Assembly: GCA_035041965.1 (NCBI GenBank)
Contig: JAPYMA010000057.1
Location: forward strand, 1 to 64,000
Origin: Anisakis pegreffii
Lineage: Eukaryota > Nematoda > Chromadorea > Rhabditida > Anisakidae
Reading direction: 5' to 3'
DNA: 64,000 bases
This document shows, piece by piece, positions 1-14,010 of the stretch. The position numbers and the translations under genes were made by a program. How positions within the stretch are numbered: the stretch's first letter is position 1; every line of letters starts with the position of its first letter. The notes under the pieces are model-generated. The model was not told the origin of the DNA. It did no database searches and saw nothing but the letters and a program-made list of their open reading frames with translations.

Positions 1-375
1 TTATAGTAAATGGTTATAAGTTAGTATATTTTTAAATTTCCATTCAGACGAAAAGATTTCGTTTTCGAAGATTTTGTGATAGTGATAGTTTACTGTATCA
101 TATATATTGTTTGAGACTTTTCTCAAATTCGAGTTGTTTAATATGTAATGTGTAGTTGTTTATTCATGTTCCGATCATGGATGCAGTTTTATTAAAGATT
201 TCCCGTTCATTCATCTTAGGCACGTCTTTGCTTATTATTATCGGATACCCTGGCGATCTCGAGACATGCGGAAGGCTATCACTTACAAAATTTCATAATG
301 ATACTGCCTTTCGGCGATCTTAGATGTCATCGAACGTTCTCGATCGATTGTGTAAAAATACACGGATTTTAATGA

Positions 376-1179
376 AACAATATAAGGACGAGTACGAATG
401 AGTACGCAGAATTCCAAAAAAAACAGATTCTGCTAAAACGTCAACTCCAAAAATTAACTAAAATAGATATTTCCGCTTCATCGTTAAGGAATGAATCAGT
501 ATTAACGCAGTGTTTACAACGTGTCATTCAAAAAAGAAGTGAGTGTTGCAGCGATAATTCAATAGGTTGAACTTTCAGTAAAATATTACATTTAGTACGA
601 ATCCAGTTTTTTTTTTCATGAATTGAAGGTATCATTTATCCGCAGGCAAGAAAGAGATTCTCAGGAACGTCGTACAACCGGTACGTTATCAAACCTGAAA
701 TGTTTTTCTGCATGTCGAAAGCCACTGCTCATTTAAAATTGAGGTTTGATGACACCGGCTAAGAACGAGTGCTCTCTGATCAAACTAACCTTAACCTCAG
801 ATGATTGTTTCTTTCTGGTATTTTCGATGACTTTTCTATATACATGCCGTGAATTTATCTTGCTCCTTGTTTTATTCTCTATCAAAATTTCGATAGTGGA
901 TATGTTTACCATGTCAAAGATCGTTAAATGGTTATCAAATGGTGATTAGATTTCAGATGAGTATAATTTTCTCCGGTGAGTCTTCTACTCGTCGAAGGCT
1001 TTTGAACGAAGCCTTATCGTTTAGAGCCTTTTCTGCCGAAATCAACATCTCGATCAACTATAATAACTTACACAGATGAGCTCCGGCTTGGAGAAATGAT
1101 GCACCCTGCAGCCAACTGCGTCAAGTCTTGCCGGCTTAATTGCAGGCCTGTATTTATTGGATATTTTTTGTCCTGGTGA
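376..1179 (+). CDS. Possible 3' end of an unknown gene (up to four exons)
   Basis: I do not recognise this protein. An open frame from 376 (after a TGA at 373) to 538 reads as a Lys/Gln/Leu-rich helical segment (AEFQKKQILLKRQLQKL...) and ends in a good GTGAGT donor at 539, phase 1. An exon at 646-680 follows after CGCAG, restores the frame (SKKEILRNVVQP) and ends at GTACGT in phase 0. A 19-nt microexon at 957-975 (TTTCAG before, GTGAGT after) and an exon at 1076-1179 (after TTACACAG, ending in TGA) would continue it, the last being more GC-rich than its surroundings and containing GEMMHPAANCVKSCR. The first two exons agree well in phase and composition; the microexon and last exon are guesses. 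The 5' part, if real, lies left of the window. Confidence 0.3.
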
Positions 1180-1268
1180 CGTTTTTTAAATTGAGAAATG
1201 AGAACAAGTTTATTGTTGAAGTTATCCGTCAAGATGGGCACGGTTGAGATAAAAATGAGCTTACCTCT

Positions 1269-1870
1269 GCATAGTAAGCGGAGGACATAAGTTTGGAAAG
1301 TTCTCTTGGGTAGTGAGTTGGGGCAATTGAGACATTTGATCACATCTGAGAAAAGGAACTATAAAAAGGTGTGGTTAGAAATTCACTTTTATTGCTATCC
1401 TTTTTTGCAATATGCGCATTCCTAAGCAAGAGGGAATTATTCTTGGGTGGACCTCTTGCTACAAATATCATTTTAATGGTGTGAATGTGATCGGGTGTCA
1501 ATTGTATCAATTGACAAGATTCACTGTTCTTGCAGAAGCTTACTTGTGTGCGATGTTTATTATGCACCAGTGCATAGTAAACGGAGGACATAAGTTTGGA
1601 AAGTTCTCTTGGACAGTGAGTTCAGACAATTGAGACATTCGATCACATCTGAGAGAAGAAACTATAAAAGGGTGTAGTAAGAAGTTCACTTTTAAGAAGG
1701 AGCCTTTTCGTCCTACCATATACACATTCCTAAGTAGGAGGGAATTATTCTTGGGTGGACGTTTTGCTAACAATATATTCTAATGATATTAATTATATCA
1801 ATTGCCTAGATTCATTGTTCTTGCAGAAGCTTATTTGTGTGCGAAATTTACTATGCATCAGTGCAATGGC
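1269..1870. repeat. Two tandem copies of a 303-bp repeat
   Basis: A segment beginning GCATAGTAAGCGGAGGACAT at 1269 recurs at 1572 with few changes. Shared blocks follow in the same order: a stretch ending in GGAAAGTTCTCTTGG, then ATCACATCTGAGA, then ACTATAAAA, then GGGAATTATTCTTGGGTGGAC, then TTCTTGCAGAAGCTTA. A stub of a third copy (TATGCATCAGTGCA) lies near 1850. Short overlapping open frames on both strands come from the repeat and are not treated as genes. Confidence 0.75.
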
Positions 1871-2289
1871 TAAAATAATGCTTTGTCAACCGTGACCATA
1901 TAATTATTTTCACTCATTAATTTCGTTACTGTCGTTTCATAGTAAAACATGAGCACTAAACCAAATGGAGGTTTTATCCTGATTCATTTGTGTGTACTAT
2001 TGATTCTGATCAATGAATTTTCATGTCAATTCCCGGAAGATTCGATACACTACGATGGGCTCGAATGCTGATGATGGAGAAATATCGGGAAAGGCGGCTG
2101 GAAAGTGGATTTAGTGCGACTAGGTAACAGCAATGTTTTTTTCAAGTATTTCCTCAATTGTCTCCGAATTTTTTCAGAATCCGTCTCATGAATATTGATT
2201 CGTTTAAATAATGTCACAATTCTAGGTTATGTTTTGCTCAAAATCTTGCATTATGAGAAGAATTTGGCTCTCGAATGGTAGCAGATTAT
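1871..2289. other. Gene-free spacer
   Basis: No coding exon, RNA gene or clear repeat is visible. The right part may contain a very degraded further copy of the neighbouring 278-bp unit, since fragments such as GGAAAGTGGATTTAGTG resemble it. Confidence 0.4.
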
Positions 2290-4440
2290 TTCATTAATTA
2301 TTGTCTACACCTTGAGCATGGCTCAGGTTGGAAGTGTTGTTGGCGCAGGAGAGGTGTCGTTGGTGGAGACCAGTGAGCCGTTTCAATTAGTCTTGGTTCG
2401 ATCAATGTGACCTATTAGTGTTTTTTCTTGTTAGCACATTTTTTATGAATATTTTCTCATATCCTCAAATGAACTGCAAGATTTCGTTACCTAGGAACGT
2501 ATAAAAATGAAGGAACTGCTGGAAAGAGGGGCTAAATAGTGGAAAGTGGAGCGATGTAAAAATTTTTAGGGTCGATTCTTGTCAATATCTTCGGCATCTT
2601 TCAGGATTGCAACAGCGGTGGCGCTCGTCTCTGGTGGACACTGGGAGGACGTCGAGTCAGGTTAAGGTTCGGGTCCTTTTTACGTTTTACGTTTTTTAGC
2701 AGATTTTTTGAGACATTATCGTGAGTTATTAGTCAAGTTGCAATATTTCCTGATTCAGTGTTGTCGTCGAAATAGGGAAAATGTTCGAAGCAAGAGTTGG
2801 ATAGTGGGAGCTGGAGTGATGTCAAAATTTTTAGGGTCTATTTTTATCAATAACTTCAGCATCTTGCAGGGTGACGACATCAGTGGCGCAGTGGCATGCG
2901 TCTATGGTGTAGACGGGGTGGTCGTCAGATCAAGTCGAGGTTCGCGTTCTTTTAACGTTTTGCGTTTTTCAGCAGCTTTTCCAGAATATTGTTATCGTGT
3001 GTTATTAGTAAAGTTGCAATATTTCCTGATTCAGTCATGTTTTGTCGTGGAAATAGGGAAGATGCTGGAAGGAGGAGTTGAAGTAATGTCAAAATTTTTA
3101 GGGTCTATTTTTATCAATAACTTCAGCATCTTGCAGGATGACGACGTAAGTGGCGCAGTGGCATGCGTCTCTGGTGTAGACGGGGGGGTCGTCGGATCAA
3201 GTCGAGGTTCGGATTTTTTTTAACGTTTTGCGTTTTTAAGCAGCTTTTCTTGAATATTTTCATATTTTATCAGTCAGTTTGCAATATCTGTTAATTCAGT
3301 CACGTTTTATCGTAGAAATAGGGAAAATGCTCGAAGCAAGAGTTGGATAGTGGGAGCTGAAGTGATGTCAAAATTTTTAGGGTCTATTTTTATCAATAAC
3401 TTCAGCATCTTGCAGGATGGCGACGTAAGTGGCGCAGTGGCATGCGCCTCTGGTGTAAACGGGGTGGTCGTCGGATCAAGTCGAGGTTCGGGTTCTTTTA
3501 ACGTTTTGCGTTTTTCAGGAGCTTTTCTTGAATATTTTCATATTTTATCAGTCAGTTTGCAATATCTGTTAATTCAGTCACGTTTTATCGTAGAAATAGG
3601 GAAAATGCTCGAAGCAAGAGTTGGATAGTGGGAGCTGAAGTGATGTCAAAATTTTTAGGGTCTATTTTTATCAATGACTTCAGCATCTTGCAGGATGACG
3701 GCATCAGTGGCGCAGTGGTATGCGTCTCTGGTGTAGACGGGGAGGTCGTCGGATCAAGTCGAGGTTCGGGTTCTTTTGACGTTTTGCGTTTTTCAGCAGC
3801 TTTTCTGGAATATTTTCGTATGTTATCAGTCAATTTGCAATATCTGGTAATTCAGTTACGTTTTATCGTAGAATTAGGGAAAATGCTCGAAGTAGGAGTT
3901 GAATAGTGGGAGCTGAAGTGATGTCAAAATTTTTAGGGTCTATTTTTATCAATGACTTCAGCATCTTGCAGGATGACGGCATCAGTGGCGCAGTGGTATG
4001 CGTCTCTGGTGTAGACGGGGAGGTCGTCGGATCAAGTCGAGGTTCGGGTTCTTTTAACGTTTTGCGTTTTTTAGCAGCTTTTCTGGAATATTTTCGTATG
4101 TTATCAGTCAATTTGCAATATCTGTTAACTCAGTCACGTTTTATCGTAAAAAATAGGGAAAACGTTTGAAGGAGGAGTGAGATAATGGGTGTTGAAGTGA
4201 TATCAAAATTATCAAGATCCATTTTTTTCAGCGAATTCAGCATCATCTATGGTGGCAACACCAATGGTGCAGTGGTATGAGCCTTTGGTGGAGACCGGAG
4301 GGTGTCCGATCCAGTTGAGGTTCGGGTACTTCTGGCGTTTTACGATTTTTTGGCACATTTTTTAGAATATTTTCTGATGTTATCAGCCATATTGCAATAT
4401 TCCATGATTTGGAACCGCGTAATGCTGCAGTCAACTTACC
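2290..4440. repeat. Tandem array of a ~278-bp unit with tRNA-like A and B boxes
   Basis: The anchor ATGTCAAAATTTTTAGGGTC or its variant starts at 2554, 2819, 3086, 3365, 3643, 3921 and 4200, giving spacings of 265-279 bp. The central copies are nearly identical; the outer copies (2340-2550 and 4200-4440) are diverged, the usual pattern of a satellite homogenised in its middle. Each unit contains TGGCGCAGTGG, a close match to the pol III A box, and about 55-65 bp later GGTTCGGGTTC or, in the older copy at 2660, GGTTCGGGTCC followed by TTTTT, close to a tRNA B box. This suggests a tRNA-derived SINE that became tandem. The unit length is not a multiple of 3, so the ~90-codon frame in each copy stops and restarts; I do not regard it as a gene. 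Confidence 0.85.
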
Positions 4441-6997
4441 TAGGAGATCCTTTGCGTGGTAGTTGCTACCGATTGATTGGCCAATATGACAGTTACTATT
4501 AGGATATTTGAAAGCTTCAAAAATCCGTTCTAATGAAAACAGTAGCGTGCAGGTTTCTTTATCTTCGAGATGAGAATTTAATTTTTGTGGATTGGAGATG
4601 AGGTTTCTCTAGGTTTCAGGGCTATGTGATATCCGTTAAAATAACTTGGTAAAAAATAGACGAAGCGAAGGCGAAGACGTGCAATGAATTTGGGACATAT
4701 CGAGAAAGGAGAATGTGTGGAGAACAACTTGGGTGTGATCGAAGGATTTTGTGATATTTTGATAATGTACTGTTGATGATATTGACCGTTGCGAAGCCCT
4801 CGTTATACTCTGCGAAGAGTGAGGGATGTATAAAATATTAACGTGTTGTTAAATTTTGACGAAAGAGCTGTTTTTATAGCTCTTTCGAGTGATACCTTCG
4901 GTTGGGGCAGGGTTTGGTAAGGTGCTCTTATTTATTTTTGAGCCGTAAGGATTTTTGGTTGGGTTCCGGGTAGTATGAATTCTTTGGAAAACTTTAGCAC
5001 CTTACCATTCCGGCTTCGGTAGCAACCTGCGGGCTCCTGCACTCTGTGGTGTCAATTGTCCGCATTTGCAAGCCGAACCCAATCGACAGCTGTTATCAAG
5101 GCCGGCTGTTTCGCGAAACGGAGATGGGTGCCCGTATAGCAAACAGCTTGGCCTTCTTTATGTTCCGTTCAATATTGGGTGGTGATGTTTTCGTGACACT
5201 CGCTGCCGAGAGATTTGAAATTCGCGCCTTTTTCTGATCAGTTAAGAATTCAAGATGTTCACATTGCGAACGGCGTCTTGTTGATCTCAACACTTAGACG
5301 CATCTGTGGTCTGAGAAGCTTATTGAGTTTTTCATGACAAAATTTTGTAATTTAAATATCTTATTAAGCTCTCCTGCAGTAGGAACATCGAATCTGCGCT
5401 AACAAGAGAGTAAAGGTAGCTGAAAGTGTGTCTGAGCTTCGATCAGTTTATCTACACGGTTTCGATAATGCTGAGATACATTTTTCAGATCGCAAGCCTG
5501 AAAAATGTATTTCAGCATGATCGAAACTGATAGGCAAATATACGCTCGGACCGTGCCGTTATCATAAACATGCACCTTTCATAATGATCCAAGATGTAGC
5601 ACAAGTTTCAGGGTGAGAAACCTCTGTGCTCACCAAATCAACACGAAGATTGCGATGTTGGTGATAGCAAAGTGAAATAAGCTTGTAATCAGTTGCAGTT
5701 GCCGAGTGAATAAATATGCAACAATAAAAAGTGCCAATTTTGAAAATACAAATCGACCGTCGGATTATGGAAGAAAACGTTGCAACACATGAATTGAAAG
5801 TAGATCATTTGAAAAAAAGAGATAATATGTGTAGAGTACGCATATAAATGTACACACATAAATGTTACATATAAATGTAGAGTACATATAAGACCTTTTG
5901 TTCTGCATCAATATCAGTGAATGAGTGGAAAGGTGATTTGTAAAAGGTATCCCTATCCTTTCGCTGATTACCTTTTCATTTGTTGACTGATATGATTATA
6001 TTTTCTCACTCTAATCGCAACTATTCTTGCCAATATTATTATTGCACCTACAGTGGTGTTTCGTCAATGTTCACATATTATGGATGGAATTAAATCCTTA
6101 TGATTTCTATTATCCAAAATGATTCCCTTCCTACATCGCTTGCTTCATTAGCTTTCGTTCCATCTACGTTCAGAAAATTGGCCATACCTTCTCAAGTAAG
6201 CAGAATCGCTCAACAACATATATCCGTTTCTGAAAGTAGAGAATCTGGGTAATTTAATCATGTGAAGAAATTGCCGTATTACTGGGCAAACCTGAGGACA
6301 CGGTTAGTTTGAAGATGGTGACCCTAATGCCACTATAGTAATGTACGCACGCATGGAAGGCTAACAATAAGGTATGAATCTCGTTTTCGAAACTTTTCAT
6401 ATTCTGTCTCTGAATTTTATTTCAGGTGTTGCTTTGGTTTTTCAGAATTCAATTCTTGAACTTGTTGGTAGCATGGACGATTTTTTGTTGTTGGTGGTGG
6501 ATGTGATTGAATATTTCATGTTATTTCGTTTATTGATCAATTTTGAGACCAACAAAGGTCGAGATAAAATTTTTAAACAATATTTAATGCTGCACGATTT
6601 GAAAAGAATATAAGTATATAGGTCAGGGCGAGATGGAGAACTGAAAAAGAAAACGATACAGCGGATTTCGTGAACGATTGCAACATTTATGAAACCTGCA
6701 ACATTGTGATCCTGTTATCCATTTGTTGTGATAAGGGGTTGTGGAAAGAAAGGTAGGGGATTACCAATTAACCAATTGGAGAGATGACGATAATAATAAC
6801 AGAAACGTTCTGACACAAATGAGAAATATTGCGTACATATGCAGATTACAATTGCACCGAAAAAACTGTGAAATGTGATAAAATTAGCAATAATTGTGCA
6901 CGAGGAATTTGTTTACAAAATGTCCGAGAAAATGACGGTTATTAATTAAATGTTATAATAGTTTTTTCTACTTGTTGAGTGGGTCGTTGTGCATAAG
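4441..6997. other. Intergenic, one long hairpin
   Basis: No gene is recognised. A more GC-rich patch at about 5000-5290 carries overlapping open frames of about 60 codons on both strands with no recognisable motif. A short stem at 4862-4886 (CGAAAGAGCT, its complement AGCTCTTTCG) and the long imperfect hairpin at 5460-5526 (separate entry) are the only structured sites seen. Confidence 0.5.
5460..5526. ncRNA. Candidate stem-loop RNA (29-bp arms, 9-nt loop)
   Basis: Arms 5460-5488 and 5498-5526 are inverted complements with two mismatches in 29 positions, separated by the loop ATCGCAAGC. The size and the near-perfect stem resemble a microRNA precursor, but an old foldback element would look the same. 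No homology to a known microRNA is claimed. Confidence 0.35.
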
Positions 6998-10694
<3,697 letters not shown>

Positions 10695-11272
10695 TCAAAT
10701 TTTCATCTGTTCATTTCCCATTAAAAAATCATTTCTTTTGATTGCAAATCGTTTCCGCTATTTGTTACGCATTGTATGATTTGTTTAAGAAAGCGAGAAT
10801 TCCGTTTCCTTTTGACCTCCTCCTAAGTTCCCACCACTTCTCTGTCGATCATGCACTGGATTGTGGCAGCTTAAAAAATTCAAAGTGTTTATCGATGGTC
10901 CACTAAAAAATTCTCATTTTCAGAGAAGACGAATGAAGGCGGTGAACGCACAGAACAATTCCCCAAAACATTATCCATTTCGTACATCATTTTCAAGCTA
11001 ATTTCCATTCTATTAAAAAACTTAATATTAGGAAAAAAAACTTAATAAAAAAATATATCATTTTCAAGCTAATTTCCATTCTAAAACTAAAAAAAAACCG
11101 AATTTTCCATTGTGATACATCATCACATCATCGCTATCCTGCTCACTGTAACAACCCCGAAGATTTTTACTTTTGTTCAGAATGGCTGATCTTTAAGAAA
11201 ATATTTGAAACCAATTCTCAATAGGTCTACCTTCGATGTTGATTTTAATTTGATTTGATTGATTTCCTATCG

Positions 11273-11278
11273 AATAAA
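11273..11278 (+). terminator. Possible poly(A) signal of the kinase gene
   Basis: AATAAA about 580 nt after the kinase stop codon; further copies lie near 11339 and 11351. It is a candidate only, as AATAAA is common in AT-rich DNA. Confidence 0.35.
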
Positions 11279-11626
11279 GAATATGTACATGCAGTAACGC
11301 GAAATACAACAGACTCTAGCATCGCATTGAATGACTCAATAAAAACAGAATAAAAACGCTAATAACGTTTCGGCATTGATAAAACTATGAATAGACTGAA
11401 CGACTGTAAGATTATTCCATGAGATGTGATTTGACTAGTGATAATGTGCTCTCCTCAACTGCTTCCTCTTGACTGCGACTATTGAATGGTGATGTGATAT
11501 TATTATCGATGAAGACAAATCGATCTTTTGAATGTGAAACCGCATTGAGAGTCTGAGATGGGTGAATATCGATCAGTATGAAAAGGGATTCTTTTCATGC
11601 TGACTGATAGTAGTACCTCAGAGGAC

Positions 11627-11720
11627 TGGTAACTACGGTAACTAGCCACGCCCACAAATTAAGGTAGAACGCCACACCCGCATTTTGGCCGCGCCCCCTT
11701 TCAAATGCGACACGCCCGCT
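11627..11720. repeat. GC-rich inverted repeat, left partner
   Basis: A 35-bp stretch within 11635-11672, containing GTAACTAGCCACGCCCACAA, is matched in inverted orientation, with about three differences, at 13885-13925. It lies in a GC-rich island (CCACACCCGC, CCGCGCCCCC) that stands out from the AT-rich surroundings. It may be one end of a mobile element about 2.3 kb long. Confidence 0.55.
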
Positions 11721-11884
11721 TACAAAATTTTGTCAAATGCACTTTCAACGAAAGTGCAACAAAGACACAAAGAAGTGGAAAAAGCAAAAACGGTTTATGA
11801 TTTTATGTCTCTAAACGTCAGATCAGAACAGTAAACTTTGTCCACGGCTACAAGGCCACCTGGAATACACATTCAAACTTTACC

Positions 11885-12720
11885 GCACTATTTAGAAACG
11901 TATCACTATAGATCACTGCATACATTAGTATAGCATTATAGAGTTTGCCATCTTCAAGCTATCGATACTCTCAAGTTTGCCCAGTAACATGTGAATTTCT
12001 TTGCACCATCAGATTCCTCAGATCCTCTAGATTCAGAATGTCATATATTTTGCCGAGCGATTCTTCTTATTCGAGGAAATATAGCCATTTTCCTGAACCT
12101 ATCTCAATCGGCGCAATCGCTCTCATTCATTGTACAACGTATCATTATAGATCACTGCATACATTAATATAGCATTATTGAGTTTGCCATCTTTAAGCTA
12201 CCCGTACCCTCAAGTTTGCCCAGTAATATATAAATTTCTTTAAACCATTGAATTCCTCAGATCCTCTAGATTCAGAATATCATATATTTTGCCGAGCGAT
12301 TCTTCTTACTCGAGGAGATATAGCCATTTTCTTGAACCTATCTCAATCAGCGCAATCGCTCTCATTCATTGCACAACGTATCATTGTAGATCATTGCATA
12401 CATTTATGAATTTCCTTGCGTTATTCGATCAAGCGGAATCTTAGCATTCAGAATAATAAATGCTTTGCAGAGCGATTTTGCTTAGTTGAGGAAATATAGC
12501 TATTTTCTCAAAGCTATAGGAGCTACCATGATGAGGCCTACTCTATTCTCAGCTTCGCCTCGTAGCATGTCAATTTCTTCACACCATTTCTTCACACCTC
12601 AGAACCTGTAGATTCATAATTTCATATATTTTGCTGAGGAGTTCGGTTTTCATGAGGAGATATAGCTATTTCCTTGAGGCTATCTCAAGGAGCTCATTGG
12701 CGCTCATTCATATATATATA
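11885..12720. repeat. Tandem repeat, 239-bp period, degrading to the right
   Basis: CGTATCACTATAGATCACTG starts at 11899, with variants at 12138 and 12377, so the period is 239 bp. Each unit also holds AGTTTGCCCAGTAA, CAGATCCTCTAGATTCAGAA, TTTTGCCGAGCGATTCTTCT and GAGGAAATATAGCCATTTTC. A fourth, more diverged unit runs to about 12700. The same motifs in the same order recur at 60.35-60.56 kb, so this is a dispersed family. The 75-codon open frame inside is not treated as a gene. Confidence 0.85.
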
Positions 12721-12924
12721 TTGCATTCCTATTGAACAATGTATTCATTATTGTTTGACTTATAGGGTTACCTTCTTCAAAGCAACACATCATTTTCTGC
12801 ACGCTGTCAGATTCCCCAGATCCCCTGCTTTCAAAATTGTATGGATTCGTTAATTTCAATACGCTGTACCTGTATTGGTCATTCATTAGCATGGCAGTTT
12901 GAGGATCACATTTTCAAACAGGCG

Positions 12925-13560
12925 GCCTTCTCAGGTTTATGTGCTCAAATCAAGTGATGAAATTCGTTCGTTTGATTGAAGGTGAAGATGAACCGGATGT
13001 GATGATGGAAGTCATGAACAATATAAAGTATTTATATCAGTGCATTTGTGAGACTAGTAGAATCTCTTCCGAATGTGGTCTATTATGAAAGGAAAATCAC
13101 AGAAGAGATTGGTATTTCTATGTCGGTTTTGTTTGATGTGCTGTTATACAGATTTTAATCATACAGTGATAATGAAGATTTGCATATTATTGAAGCATTT
13201 CCAACACAGCCCTAATCAAGCATCGAAACAGTGCATTGGAACGTATTTACCCCCATATGGTGTTCTCATACTTTTTATTCACATCTTAGAAATCATATTC
13301 TGCTGTGTTCTGTTCGGATGTTGTCAATCGTTTCGATGTATGCATGCAGGGATATGTTATTCATTCAGCAGTTTTGTTACATGTGCTCTCAAGTACCTTA
13401 TTGCTAGAAAGCGATTTGTTCATCAGAGCGATTCGGCTGCATTGTAATTAAAGATATTGAACATCTCAATTGTATCAGTCGCCTTTCGCGTGCATCTCTT
13501 CTTGATTCAGGCTGATTGTGATATCAATGAACGGTATCTTATCAAAGTAATCAGTTATCA
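12925..13560 (+). pseudogene. Exon-like fragments of an unrecognised, probably broken gene
   Basis: After TTTCAAACAG, the segment 12926-13027 reads as a convincing acidic exon (FVRLIEGEDEPDVMMEVMNN) ending in phase 2 at a GTATTT donor. The only phase-compatible continuation I find, after ATGCAG at about 13351, reads DMLFIQQFCYMCSQVPYC and then meets a TAG; the same frame past the stop gives IVIKDIEHLNCISRLSRASL. Exon-like composition plus an in-frame stop suggests a decayed gene caught between the inverted repeats at 11.6 and 13.9 kb. I cannot name the family, and a different splice pattern could rescue it. Confidence 0.25.
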
Positions 13561-13884
13561 TCACTTAGAATAGAATATATGCTCATGTTCTAGTCTTCCT
13601 TTTGATGATACAATTTCAATGGTGCAATGTCAAATAAATGATCAGAGATCAAAACTTTTTTACGATTTCATTTGCTGATTGCTATTCAGCGTCTCATAGA
13701 AATTCTCACCTTTAGTATTATCATTGGTGTTGGCTACTAAAACTCGATGGGGCCGAAATGACGAGAAATTTATGGATGCACAGGCGTAGTCCAGATGGTC
13801 TTCCTTTGGTTTGTAAGCACGACAAGAACTTACGAGACTTCGTGTCTGTACTCGATTCTTGACGTTTTCGATAAGTCCGGGTGT

Positions 13885-14010
13885 GGCTAACTACCGTAAT
13901 TTGTGGGCGCGGCTAGTTACCATAGTCCTTTAATCCCGGAAGTACTGCTCCCGTTTCTCGTCTTAACTGTGGGCATGGTTAGTTACCGTAGTCATACAGC
14001 CCGGAAGGTA
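13885..14010. repeat. GC-rich inverted repeat, right partner, internally duplicated
   Basis: The stretch 13885-13925, containing TTTGTGGGCGCGGCTAGTTA, is the inverted partner of 11635-11672. A second, weaker copy of GTGGGC-TGGTTAGTTACCGTAGT with a CCCGGAAGGTACTACT tail follows directly, a local duplication of the repeat end. Confidence 0.55.

Noticed and set aside
1269..1870. Possible 5S rRNA or spliced-leader RNA gene cluster
   Set aside because: The 303-bp repeat has no recognisable leader sequence, Sm site or 5S internal promoter that I can see.
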